Notes under the pieces: model-generated
Told to the model about the DNA's origin: nothing
Seen by the model: the letters and a program-made list of their open reading frames with translations, nothing else
Databases searched by the model: none
Origin: Candidatus Rifleibacteriota bacterium
Lineage (GTDB): Bacteria > Muiribacteriota > Ozemobacteria > Ozemobacterales > Ozemobacteraceae
NCBI GenBank assembly: GCA_012517355.1
Contig: JAAYVD010000022.1
Span: 139,011-182,960, forward strand
DNA: 43,950 nt
Direction: 5' to 3'
Shown here: piece after piece, positions 16,638 through 24,751 of the stretch
Numbering within the stretch: position 1 is the stretch's first letter
Layout: the number at the start of each line of letters is the position of its first letter
Program-made: the position numbers and the translations under genes

Positions 16638-17357
16638 ATGGCTGAGCCGTCCGGCACCGTTCCCGTTCCCCCACCCGCCCCGGCCGGTCCGCCCGTGACG
16701 GCGTTGATCGTGGCGGGGGGAATGGGCCGGCGCATGAACAGCCCGGTGCCCAAGCAGTTCCTGACGTTGCGGGGAAAGCCCGTGGTGCAGTGGGCTTTGG
16801 AGCGGTTCGCGGGCCTGCCTGCGGTGACCGACCTGGTGCTGGTGCTGCCTGCCGGCTGGCTCGAGGAGGGCCGGGTCCGGCTGGCGGGGTTCGTGCCGGC
16901 CCAGCCGTTCCGCCTGGTGGAAGGAGGCGAGCGGCGGCAGGACTCGGTGGCGGCGGGCCTGGCGGCCATCGGGCACGAGGGCTGGGTGGCGGTGCACGAC
17001 GGGGCGCGCCCGGCGGTTCCCGCGGAGGTGGCGGCGGGGGCGATCGCCGCGGCCCTGCGGCTGGGAAACGCGGTGTGCGCGGTGCCGGCGGCCGACACCC
17101 TGGTCGAGGCCGAGGCCGGGATCGTGCAGGGGGACGTGCCGCGGGACCGGGTGTTCCAGGTGCAGACCCCGCAGGTCTTCCCGGTGGCCCTGTTGCGGCA
17201 GGCGCTCGACGCCGCCCGGCGGGACGGGGTGACGGGGACCGACGACGCGGGGCTGGTGCGGCGGCTGGGGGTTCCCATCCACCTGGTTCCTGGGTCCGTG
17301 CGGAACCTGAAAGTCACCCGGTCCGAGGACCTCGCCACCCTCGACGCCCTCCTCTGA
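16638..17357 (+). CDS. ispD: 2-C-methyl-D-erythritol 4-phosphate cytidylyltransferase
   Basis: 239 residues. It transfers CMP from CTP to MEP, the third MEP-pathway step. The nucleotidyltransferase signature is ALIVAGGMGRRMNSPVPKQFLTLRGKPVV. Further on come VEGGERRQDSVAAGL, VAVHDGARPAVP, VPAADTL, QTPQVFPVALLRQA, GTDDAGLV and NLKVTRSEDLATLDALL at the end. The N-terminal 20 residues (Pro/Val-rich) are an extension before the usual start, so an internal GTG start may be used. It begins 2 nt after the ispA stop and is the last gene before the tandem repeat block at 17362-17640. Confidence 0.94.
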   Translation: MAEPSGTVPVPPPAPAGPPVTALIVAGGMGRRMNSPVPKQFLTLRGKPVVQWALERFAGLPAVTDLVLVLPAGWLEEGRVRLAGFVPAQPFRLVEGGERRQDSVAAGLAAIGHEGWVAVHDGARPAVPAEVAAGAIAAALRLGNAVCAVPAADTLVEAEAGIVQGDVPRDRVFQVQTPQVFPVALLRQALDAARRDGVTGTDDAGLVRRLGVPIHLVPGSVRNLKVTRSEDLATLDALL

Positions 17358-17361
17358 GCCG

Positions 17362-17625
17362 GCTGACACGACGTCGGAAGGGCCCCATTGCCGGCACAGA
17401 TGGCGGCGGAAAGCGTCAGTTTCGCGCATCGCAAAGGGGCCGACCGACCCCAGATCATCGGAAGGGGTTCACGGCCGTGCCGGATGGCGGCGCGAGAAGC
17501 GAGTTTCGCGTCCTCACAGGCTGCCGGCCGCCCACTGGTCGTCGGCAATGGCCCACGGGGGTTCCGGAACGCGGCGCGTGGAAACGGTTTCGCGCCCCTC
17601 CGCGGAGCCCGCCCTGGCCAGCCCG
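17362..17625 (+). repeat. 84-bp degenerate tandem repeat, three units, between ispD and ispE
   Basis: Equivalent points of three units fall at 17400 (atggcggcgg), 17484 (atggcggcgcg) and 17568 (aacgcggcgcg), exactly 84 bp apart. Each carries a GCGGCG...GAAA...GTTTCGCG core. The first unit is preceded by a tgacacgacgtcgg end piece. A single homologous copy lies at 21214-21300. One frame stays open through all three units, but this looks like a by-product of a repeat length divisible by three. It occupies the gap between ispD and ispE together with the promoter at 17635. Confidence 0.75.
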
Positions 17626-17634
17626 GTGGCCGCA

Positions 17635-17664
17635 TTGACTTCCCGGCGATCCGGATGGTACGCT
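17635..17664 (+). promoter_or_regulatory. promoter for ispE-dxr-ispF
   Basis: -35 TTGACT (17635-17640), 18-bp spacer, -10 TACGCT (17659-17664) preceded by TGG (extended -10). It lies about 35 bp before the ispE ATG and restarts transcription after the repeat block. Confidence 0.55.
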
Positions 17665-17699
17665 GGGTTCCCGCCACCCCTGCCCGAGGAGAGGATGCC

Positions 17700-18581
17700 A
17701 TGAAGAAGACCCTGATCGTGCAAGCCCACGCGAAGATCAACGTCGGGCTGTGGGTGAAGGAGCGCCGCCCGGACGGCTACCACGAGATCGCCAGCCTGAT
17801 GCAGTCGATCTCGCTGGCCGACACCATCACCATCCACGAGGTGAAGGAACCGGGGCTCCGCATCGAGTGCAGTCATCCCCTGGTTCCCCTGGGGCCCGAC
17901 AACCTGGTCCACAAGGCCGCGAAGATCGTGCTGGAGCATTTCCGGCTGCCCGCCAACCACCTGTTCCAGATCGGGAAGGCGATTCCGGTGGCCGCCGGCC
18001 TGGCCGGGGGGAGTTCCGATGCCGCCGCTGCCATGCTCGGCCTGGTGCGGATGTACGACCAGCCGATCACCGTTCCCCAACTCATGGACCTGGCCCTGAA
18101 GGTGGGTTCCGACGTCCCATTCGTGCTGCACGGCGGCCTGGCGCTGGCGACCGGGCGGGGCGAGAACCTCGTGTTCCACGATCCGCCGCGGCCTCCTCTG
18201 AGCGTGGTGGTGGCCGTTCCCAAGGGGGTCCAGGTCTCGACGAAGTGGGCCTACGAGAACTACCAACCCGGGCAGAACCCCCGCAAGGAGGAGATGTTCT
18301 CCCAGATCCTGCCGGCGCTCCGGGGGCGGCGACTGGCCGACCTGCGGCAGGTGGTGTTCAACGACCTGGAGTCGGTGACCCTGCACCGGCATCCCGAGGT
18401 GGCGGAGCTGAAGGACCGGCTCGCCTCGACGGGGAGCGGCGTGGTGCTGATGTCGGGTTCGGGCCCGGCGGTGTTCGGCCTGTTCGAGGAGCGGAAGGCC
18501 GCCGCCCTGGCCGCCTCGCATCTCGACCAGACCCGGTTCGACGTCTTTCTCGAGCATACCGTGCGGGCGACGGGGAAGTGA
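17700..18581 (+). CDS. ispE: 4-diphosphocytidyl-2-C-methyl-D-erythritol kinase
   Basis: 293 residues. A GHMP kinase that phosphorylates CDP-ME, the fourth MEP-pathway step. It begins VQAHAKINVGLWVKERRPDGYHEIASLMQSISLAD. The ATP-binding glycine-serine loop is IPVAAGLAGGSSDAAAAM, followed by GSDVPFVLHGGLALATGRGE and GVVLMSGSGPAVFGLFE near the C-terminus. The ATG at 17700 is chosen because the homologous region begins there and GAGGAGAGG lies upstream. The open frame upstream is repeat sequence. Four nt separate it from dxr. Confidence 0.94.
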   Translation: MKKTLIVQAHAKINVGLWVKERRPDGYHEIASLMQSISLADTITIHEVKEPGLRIECSHPLVPLGPDNLVHKAAKIVLEHFRLPANHLFQIGKAIPVAAGLAGGSSDAAAAMLGLVRMYDQPITVPQLMDLALKVGSDVPFVLHGGLALATGRGENLVFHDPPRPPLSVVVAVPKGVQVSTKWAYENYQPGQNPRKEEMFSQILPALRGRRLADLRQVVFNDLESVTLHRHPEVAELKDRLASTGSGVVLMSGSGPAVFGLFEERKAAALAASHLDQTRFDVFLEHTVRATGK

Positions 18582-18585
18582 GCCG

Positions 18586-19794
18586 ATGACCGCCGCCGTC
18601 TCGCGTCGCCTGTCGCTGCTGGGCTCGACCGGGTCGATCGGCCACAGCACCCTGGACGTGGTGCGGGCCCACCCCGACCGCCTGTCGGTGGCCGGGCTGG
18701 CCGCCAACACCAACTGGCGCAAGCTGCTCAGGCAGATCGAGGAGTTCCGGCCGGCCCTCGTCGCCCTGCATTCCGAGGAAGCGGCGGAGCGGCTGCGCGA
18801 GGCGCTGGGGGGACGGCCGGCCCCGGCCGTGCGGTCGGGCATGGCGGGCCTCCTGGAGGTGGCTTCCCTGGGCGAGGCCGACACGCTGGTCTCGGCGATG
18901 GTCGGGGCCATCGGGCTGCAGCCGGTGCTCGAGGCGATCGGGGCGGGGAAGAAGATCTGCCTGGCCAACAAGGAGCCGCTGGTCATCGGCGGCCGGCTGG
19001 TCATGGAGGCGGCGCGCCGGGCGGGGGTTCCGATCATTCCCGTCGATTCCGAGCATTCGGCGATCTTCCAGTGTCTCGGCGAGGACGAGGCGCGGTTCGT
19101 CGAGCGGCTGATCATCACGGCCTCGGGTGGCCCCTTCCGCAACCTCGCGGCCCCGGCGCTGGCCACCGTCTCGCCGGCCGAGGCCCTGCGGCATCCGAAC
19201 TGGCAGATGGGGGGCAAGATCACGATCGACTCGGCCACCCTGATGAACAAGGGGCTCGAGGTCATCGAGGCGCACTGGCTGTTCGGGGTGGACTTCGACC
19301 GGATCCGGGTGGTGGTGCATCCCCAGTCGATCATCCATTCCCTGATCGAATTCCAGGACGGCTCGATCCTGGCCCAGATGGGGTTTCCCGACATGCGCCT
19401 GCCGATCCAGTATGCGCTGAGCCACCCGGAGCGATGGGCGGCGAGCTGTCGCCGCACCGACCTGCTGACGGTCGGGACGCTGACCTTCGAAGCCCCGCGG
19501 CTCGACGATTTCCCCTGCCTGGGCCTGGCCTACGCGGCCGGCCGCCAGGGGGGCAACCAGCCAGGCGTCATGAACGCGGCCAACGAGGTGGCGGTCGAGG
19601 CGTTCCTGGCCGGCCGCCTCGGTTTCACCGGGATCCCACGGGTCATCCAGGCCACCATGGATGCCGTGCCCTTCGTGCCCGAGGTGACGCTGGAAGGGCT
19701 GCTCGCGGCCGACGCCCAGGCCCGTCGCGAGGCGGCCGCGATCATCGCCCGGGGCGACGGGGCGCGGGTGGCACCGGTGGGGGTGGCCCCGTGA
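18586..19794 (+). CDS. dxr: 1-deoxy-D-xylulose 5-phosphate reductoisomerase
   Basis: 402 residues. It converts DXP to MEP with NADPH and a divalent metal; this is the fosmidomycin target. LSLLGSTGSIGHSTLDVV is the NADPH-binding start. KKICLANKEPLVIGG, IPVDSEHSAIFQCL (metal and substrate loop), ITASGGPFRN, HPNWQMGGKITIDSATLMNKGLEVIEAHWLF and VVHPQSIIHSLIEFQDGS are all present and intact. The stop overlaps ispF by 4 nt (GTGA). With ispD, ispE and ispF it supplies the four middle steps of the pathway in one place. Confidence 0.95.
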   Translation: MTAAVSRRLSLLGSTGSIGHSTLDVVRAHPDRLSVAGLAANTNWRKLLRQIEEFRPALVALHSEEAAERLREALGGRPAPAVRSGMAGLLEVASLGEADTLVSAMVGAIGLQPVLEAIGAGKKICLANKEPLVIGGRLVMEAARRAGVPIIPVDSEHSAIFQCLGEDEARFVERLIITASGGPFRNLAAPALATVSPAEALRHPNWQMGGKITIDSATLMNKGLEVIEAHWLFGVDFDRIRVVVHPQSIIHSLIEFQDGSILAQMGFPDMRLPIQYALSHPERWAASCRRTDLLTVGTLTFEAPRLDDFPCLGLAYAAGRQGGNQPGVMNAANEVAVEAFLAGRLGFTGIPRVIQATMDAVPFVPEVTLEGLLAADAQARREAAAIIARGDGARVAPVGVAP

Positions 19795-20276
19795 CCGGGC
19801 TCCGGATCGGTTCGGGGCAGGACATCCACGCCTTCGCGGCCGGCCGCGAGCTGTGGCTGGGCGGGGTCCGGATTCCCCACGAGAAGGGTCTGGCCGGTCA
19901 TTCCGACGCCGATGCCCTGGTGCATGCGGTGATGGACGCGATCCTGGGCGCGCTGGCCCTGGGCGACATCGGCATGCATTTTCCCGACACCGACGCGCGC
20001 TACAAGGGCATCTCCTCGCTGGAATTGCTGGCCCGCGTGCGGCAGTTGATGACGGAAGCGGGCTTCCGGGTGGCGAACCTCGACACCATGATCTGCTGCG
20101 AAACCCCGAAGATCGGGCCCCATCGCGAGGCGATCCGCCGCAGCCTGGCCCAGGCCCTGGGCGTGGGCACCGACGCCGTGTCGGTCAAGGCCGGCACCCG
20201 CGAGAAGTTCGACGCCGTGGGCCGGGGGGAGGCGCTCGAATGCCACGCCGTGGTCCTGCTGGAAAGGGTCCCCTGA
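19791..20276 (+). CDS. ispF: 2-C-methyl-D-erythritol 2,4-cyclodiphosphate synthase
   Basis: 161 residues from a GTG overlapping the dxr stop. It cyclises CDP-ME 2-phosphate and releases CMP. The metal site is GSGQDIHAF (Asp and His) with His in GHSDADALVHAVMDAILGA; then GDIGMHFPDTDARYKG, the hydrophobic trimer segment and the CMP loop KAGTREKFDAVGRGEALECHAVVLL. The Ala-Gly-Thr version of that last loop replaces the Ala-Thr-Thr of E. coli and occurs in many other bacteria, so it is not a defect. A small inverted repeat (AGGGTC/GACCCT, 20265-20280) overlaps the stop and is followed by TTTTT at 20289, a weak candidate terminator. Confidence 0.94.
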   Translation: MTGLRIGSGQDIHAFAAGRELWLGGVRIPHEKGLAGHSDADALVHAVMDAILGALALGDIGMHFPDTDARYKGISSLELLARVRQLMTEAGFRVANLDTMICCETPKIGPHREAIRRSLAQALGVGTDAVSVKAGTREKFDAVGRGEALECHAVVLLERVP

Positions 20277-20330
20277 CCCTCTCCCCGTTTTTGGCGGGCG
20301 GCGGCACCGGCCGAATGAAAGGTCGCTGCG

Positions 20331-20358
20331 GATGAATGCGGATGGACGCGGATGAGGG
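20331..20358 (+). repeat. dispersed 10-bp repeat, copy 1
   Basis: GATGAATGCG, GATGGACGCG, then GATGAGGGTG. The same pattern of 10-bp units ending in GA(T/C)GAGGG occurs at 28858 and 43726, always between genes. The rest of the gap 20277-20572 holds nothing else convincing. Confidence 0.7.
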
Positions 20359-20572
20359 TGTGAAAGGGAGCGGCGAGGATCAGCGGTCATCCATTTCGCG
20401 ACCCTGACAACCCATCCTTCGAGGAGCCCTGGGAGGAGCCCTTGCATTCCTGCCTGGGAATGGGGTACTCTGGGTGGGGAGGGAGCAGGGTCTCCTGGAA
20501 GTGGCCCGAAAGTCCTTTCCCACTCAGAGACGGCAGGGTGATCGGGCCCGTCCGGCACCAGCGGAGGCGACT

Positions 20573-21157
20573 ATGGTCAAGGACAAGGAATTCACCAAGT
20601 GGATCCTGGGCCTGGGGTACCTTCTGTTGGCCATCGTCATCCTGGTCAATTTCATCCGGCAGGGGCCGGAGGTCCGGGGGGCGAATACCGTCAACCTCGT
20701 CCAGGACCGGCCGGCGGAAGCCAACCCCGACCTGGATCAGTTGAGGGCCCAGCTCGAGGCGGAACGGGCCTTGAGCCGCGACCTCCGGAAGATGGTGGAG
20801 GAGTTCCAGCAGGCCTACGGTGTGGCCCCCGGAGCGGCCGCCGGACAAGCGTTCCCCTCCCTTCCCCTGCGTGACTGGAAAACGGCCGTCGCGGAAGGGA
20901 TTCCCGCCATCGCCTCGCACCTTTCCGCCCCCTTCCAGTCGAAGCCGAGCCCGTTCGTCCCCGGACGGAACCCATACCTGTCGTTTCTGCCGGCCAGTTC
21001 CGATCCCGGGCGGGTGGTGGCCATCGGGATGCCCAGCGAGATCATCATCCGGTGCGATCCGCAGATCCCTCTGCTGATGCAGGGAAGCGGCAATCCGGAA
21101 GCCTTGCGCGAAGCGCGCGGGCCCGGTTGGCGGTTGACCCGGTCAGCCGGGTTCTGA
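20573..21157 (+). CDS. single-pass membrane protein with coiled coil, unknown function
   Basis: 194 residues. One membrane helix at about 9-26 (WILGLGYLLLAIVILVNFI) follows a short charged N-terminus, so the rest is probably outside the cytoplasmic membrane. A heptad-rich stretch comes next (about 52-85: LDQLRAQLEAERALSRDLRKMVEEFQQA), then a Pro-rich region. A small hydrophobic segment ends it (VVAIGMPSEIIIRCDPQIPLLM). GGAGG is 6 nt before the ATG. It stands alone between two intergenic repeat copies. No family is recognised; the layout of helix plus coiled coil is that of cell-envelope scaffolds. Confidence 0.65.
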   Translation: MVKDKEFTKWILGLGYLLLAIVILVNFIRQGPEVRGANTVNLVQDRPAEANPDLDQLRAQLEAERALSRDLRKMVEEFQQAYGVAPGAAAGQAFPSLPLRDWKTAVAEGIPAIASHLSAPFQSKPSPFVPGRNPYLSFLPASSDPGRVVAIGMPSEIIIRCDPQIPLLMQGSGNPEALREARGPGWRLTRSAGF

Positions 21158-21213
21158 ACCCCGTCTTCCCTCCCCGGTTTCTTCCGCCGGCCCACGGACC
21201 GGGCGTCGCCCGG

Positions 21214-21300
21214 CCGACACGAGGTCGGAAGTTCCCCCTTGCCGCCAGGGATGGCGGGGCGAAACGCGAATGTCGCGCCTCGCAGGGGGGCCGACCGCTT
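21214..21300 (+). repeat. single copy of the 84-bp-type repeat
   Basis: It starts ccgacacgaggtcggaag and continues through atggcggggcgaaacgcga to ggggccgaccg. It aligns without large gaps to the first unit at 17362. A shorter piece of the same left end is at 31034-31058. It fills most of the gap between two genes. Confidence 0.7.
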
Positions 21301-21386
21301 TCCCTTTCCAACCGCTAAGGCCTGCCCCGGGAAATGTCGATACCTTTCTCGGAAACTACCTTCGCGGTTAAGGAGACCAGAATTCC

Positions 21387-22607
21387 ATGAGGCGAACAAC
21401 TCTCCATCTCTTGATGCTGTTGGCCGTTCTCGCCGTTCCGGCGGGGGCGGAGCCGATCCTGCGGGGTTACCACCTCCCGCAGGTCCCTGACGGGAAGTCC
21501 GTGGTCCCCGTGCCGGCCGACAAGGGCGTGATCCTCGCTCATGTCTTCAACGCCGACCCGCTTCCCCTGGCCAGCGGCAAGTATGAGATCGGGCTGGAAC
21601 TGCGCGGCCCCGGGAAGGCCCGGACCTACGTGGTCAAGCCCCCCCGCACCATCGCCGCGGGGGAACTGCGGACCTTCCGCATGCAGATTCCCCGGACCGA
21701 CCTGGCGAAGAACTCGTCGTTTCGGGTCTTCTCCCGGCAAGGCGGGAAATCGGTGTTCTCGGAGGTCTATGCCCTCGGTGGCAGCCGTTCCGGCCCCGTG
21801 GAGGTCAAGACCCTCTATACGGAGGCGCCGCCCGAAGCCGACACGGTGATTCCGCCGGAAGAGGTTCCGTTTGAAGGGGAAGCCCCCGCTCCGGTCGCGG
21901 TCAAACCTGTTCCCGCCGCCCCCGCCAAGGTCACGACCAGGCCTGTCGCCAAACCTTCCGCCCCGGTCGTGGCAGCCGCCCCCACTGCCCCTGCGACCTC
22001 CGCGAAGCTTCCGGCCCCCGCCGTGGCGAAGCCGGCCACGCCCGCCCCTGTGGCCGCTCCTGCCCCTGTGGCCGCGCCGGAGGCCCCGCGGGCCATCGAT
22101 CCCAAGGAATTCAAGACCCTGCGGACCATCGACGAGGAGCTGGTGATCTACGTGGTCAAGAAGGGTGACACCCTGCGCAACGTCGCCGCCCGGTATTACG
22201 GCGACGGGGCCAAGGAAAAGAAGATCATGGACCTCAATTTCATCGACAATCCGCAGGCCGTGCGGGTCGGCGAGGAAATCATCGTGGACGTGCGGCCGAT
22301 GGGGAAGGGGGGGATCGCGCCGTTGACCCAGGCTGCCCCCGCGGCCCACAAGTCCGTCGCTCAGCAGGCCGTCGCCGCGCCGGCCCCGGCCTCTCCCGTC
22401 GTGGCCCCCGTCGTGGCCTCCGTCGAGGGTGGGACCCAGACCTACGTGGTGCAGACCGGAGACACCCTGGGCAAGCTGGCGAAGCGCTTCTACGGCAAGA
22501 GCCTGAAGGCCTCGCTGATCATGCAGGCCAATCCGGGGCTCAACCCCACGAACCTGAAGGTCGGGACGACGCTCGTGATTCCGTCGGGAAAGGGTGAAGG
22601 TGCGTGA
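21387..22607 (+). CDS. exported protein with two LysM domains
   Basis: 406 residues. Signal peptide 1-22 (TLHLLMLLAVLAVPAGAE). Residues 23-140 form an unassigned beta-rich domain. About 160-235 is an Ala/Pro/Val-rich linker. LysM domains lie at about 251-304 (YVVKKGDTLRNVAARYYGDG) and 351-404 (YVVQTGDTLGKLAKRFYGKS). LysM binds the glycan backbone of peptidoglycan. No catalytic domain is seen, so it probably anchors something to the wall. Its stop overlaps the start of the SNF2 gene by one base, a surprising pairing of an envelope protein with a DNA motor. AAGGAG is about 11 nt before the ATG, a long spacing. Confidence 0.85.
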   Translation: MRRTTLHLLMLLAVLAVPAGAEPILRGYHLPQVPDGKSVVPVPADKGVILAHVFNADPLPLASGKYEIGLELRGPGKARTYVVKPPRTIAAGELRTFRMQIPRTDLAKNSSFRVFSRQGGKSVFSEVYALGGSRSGPVEVKTLYTEAPPEADTVIPPEEVPFEGEAPAPVAVKPVPAAPAKVTTRPVAKPSAPVVAAAPTAPATSAKLPAPAVAKPATPAPVAAPAPVAAPEAPRAIDPKEFKTLRTIDEELVIYVVKKGDTLRNVAARYYGDGAKEKKIMDLNFIDNPQAVRVGEEIIVDVRPMGKGGIAPLTQAAPAAHKSVAQQAVAAPAPASPVVAPVVASVEGGTQTYVVQTGDTLGKLAKRFYGKSLKASLIMQANPGLNPTNLKVGTTLVIPSGKGEGA

Positions 22608-24751
22608 TGCTGATCGATCAGACCACCCGGGAGAGACGTGTGAAATCGCCGTTGATTCAAGTTGCCAGCGTGAGCGAACGAAGCCTGACCTTCCAGGTGA
22701 AGGGCAAGGCCTTCCAGGAGGGCTACCTGTTCCTTTCACCCGACATGCAGGCCCTGTTCCCCTTCAAGGAGGAGCTGAGCTCGGTCACCTTCGTGGATGA
22801 GGACGAGGTGGTCCATTCGGCCATCTTCCACCGGGCCCGCGGCTACATGGTCTGCCTGACCTTCGGGGAGTGGTGGGAACGCCACCAGCTGAAGGAAGGC
22901 GACCTGCTGGGCATCGAGCTGGTCGACCTGGCCAACCGGCAGTACCGGCTGCGGCACCTGAAGCCCGAGGCGGAGCCTGCGAGCGACCCCGACGGGGAGG
23001 TGCGCCTGTCCTTCCGGCCCACCGCCGACTTCCCGCTGACCTACAGCCCGTCGAATCTCGAGGTGCTGCGCAAGCTGATCACGGGGGAATACTCCCCCTT
23101 CGCCGAGACAGGCCTGGTGCTGAAGGGCGAGGAGATGAACACGGCGCCCACCGCCGAGGACGACCTGCTGGCGCTGAAGACCTGCTTCGGGGTCAGCACC
23201 TACGAACACCAGCTGCAGACGGTCCGCACCGTCTTCGACCGGATGAACGGGCGCGCCCTGCTGGCCGACGAGGTCGGTCTGGGCAAGACGATCGAGGCGG
23301 GCCTGGCGCTCAAGGAATACCTGCTGCGGGGCATGGTCAAGCGGGTCCTGATCCTGACCCCCGCCTCGCTGATCACGCAGTGGCAGCAGGAGCTGAAGAC
23401 CAAGTTCGACCTCAACTTCAAGAGTCACCAGGAGATCAACGACTGGGAAGGTTCCGACCTGGTGATCGCCTCGCTCGACACCGCCAAGAGCCAGAAGAAC
23501 CAGAAGGCCGTCCAGAAGATCCCGTATGATCTGCTGATCATCGACGAAGCGCACAAGCTGAAGAACAAGAAGACCCAGAACTGGAAGTTCGTCAACTCGA
23601 TCAAGACCAAGTATCTGCTGATGCTGACCGCCACCCCCATCCAGAACGACCTGATCGAGCTGTTCAACCTGATCTCGATTCTCAAGCCGGGACTGCTGTC
23701 GACGCAGCAGAAGTTCAAGACCGATTTCCTGGCCAACCGCGACAAGCGCATTCCGAAGAACTCGCTCAAGCTGCGGCAGATGCTGTCGGAGATCATGATC
23801 CGGCATCGCCGCTCCGACACGCTGATCAAGTTCCCCCAGCGGTTCGTCCACACGGAATCGATCGCCCTCAACGACGACGAGGCGCGCCTCTACGAGGAAC
23901 TGACCGAGTTCATCCGCCGCCGCTACTTCACCCTGCCGACGCAGAACAACCCGCGGGGCATCAACCGGCTGACCCTGATCCTGTTGCAGAAGCTGATGGG
24001 AAGCTCGACCCAGGCGCTCGAACGCGCCCTGGCCAAGATGATCAACAGCAACTTCTACAAGGACGATTTCGACCACTCGCTGCGCAAACTGCTCGACATG
24101 GCGCGCAACACCAAGCTGTCCCGCAAGGCGGAGGTGATGCTCGAACTGGTGGGGAAGGTCGACTCGAAGGTGATCATCTTCACCCAGTTCCGCGGCACCC
24201 AGGACTTCCTGCACGATCTGCTCAAGAAGCGGGGCTACAGCATCTCGATCTTCAACGGCCAGCTGTCCCAGCAGGAGAAGGACGCCTGCATCGAGAAGTT
24301 CCGCCACGAAAACCAGATCCTGATCTCGACCGAATCGGGCGGTGAAGGGCGCAACCTGCAGTTCTGCAAGGTGCTGATCAACTACGATCTCCCCTGGAAC
24401 CCCATGCGGATCGAGCAGCGCATCGGTCGTATCCACCGCCTGGGCCAGACTGAGGACGTCCACATCATCAACCTGAACGCCAAGGACACCATCGAGTCCT
24501 ACGTTCTCGAACTGCTCGACCGCAAGATCAACCTGTTCCGGCTGATCATCGGCGAACTCGAGATGATCCTGGGGAACCTGCATTCGAAGAAGACCCTGGA
24601 GCAGATCATCATCGACATCGTGACCCTGTCGCCCAACCGCGAGGCCATGAAGCGCAAGTTCCTCAGCCTGGGGAACAAGCTCGAGAAGGCCCTGAAGACG
24701 CACCAGGACATCACCCAGGCCCAGGAGGAGATCTTCCATGACGACGAATAA
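22607..24751 (+). CDS. SNF2-family ATPase (RapA/YqhH-like)
   Basis: 714 residues. The ATG at 22607 has GAAGG 6 nt upstream; a GTG at 22604 is the alternative. The first 130 residues form a separate domain (GYMVCLTFGEWWERHQLKEGDLLGIEL recalls a small beta-barrel DNA-binding fold). The motor follows: YEHQLQTV (Q motif), LLADEVGLGKTIEAGLAL (Walker A), LLIIDEAHKLKN (DEAH), LMLTATPIQND, then VIIFTQFRGTQDFL, ISTESGGEGRNLQFC and QRIGRIHRLGQTEDVHI (motif VI). SNF2 proteins move along double-stranded DNA or remodel protein on it; RapA frees stalled RNA polymerase. No nuclease or methylase domain is present. The 14-nt overlap with the next gene implies a fixed partner. Confidence 0.92.
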   Translation: MLIDQTTRERRVKSPLIQVASVSERSLTFQVKGKAFQEGYLFLSPDMQALFPFKEELSSVTFVDEDEVVHSAIFHRARGYMVCLTFGEWWERHQLKEGDLLGIELVDLANRQYRLRHLKPEAEPASDPDGEVRLSFRPTADFPLTYSPSNLEVLRKLITGEYSPFAETGLVLKGEEMNTAPTAEDDLLALKTCFGVSTYEHQLQTVRTVFDRMNGRALLADEVGLGKTIEAGLALKEYLLRGMVKRVLILTPASLITQWQQELKTKFDLNFKSHQEINDWEGSDLVIASLDTAKSQKNQKAVQKIPYDLLIIDEAHKLKNKKTQNWKFVNSIKTKYLLMLTATPIQNDLIELFNLISILKPGLLSTQQKFKTDFLANRDKRIPKNSLKLRQMLSEIMIRHRRSDTLIKFPQRFVHTESIALNDDEARLYEELTEFIRRRYFTLPTQNNPRGINRLTLILLQKLMGSSTQALERALAKMINSNFYKDDFDHSLRKLLDMARNTKLSRKAEVMLELVGKVDSKVIIFTQFRGTQDFLHDLLKKRGYSISIFNGQLSQQEKDACIEKFRHENQILISTESGGEGRNLQFCKVLINYDLPWNPMRIEQRIGRIHRLGQTEDVHIINLNAKDTIESYVLELLDRKINLFRLIIGELEMILGNLHSKKTLEQIIIDIVTLSPNREAMKRKFLSLGNKLEKALKTHQDITQAQEEIFHDDE

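Noticed and set aside
17362-17625. CRISPR array
   Set aside because: The units are contiguous and degenerate, without unique spacers, and no cas gene is present.
20150-20276. Damaged IspF active site (AGT instead of ATT in the CMP loop)
   Set aside because: The AGT form is frequent in other bacterial IspF proteins, and all metal ligands are present.
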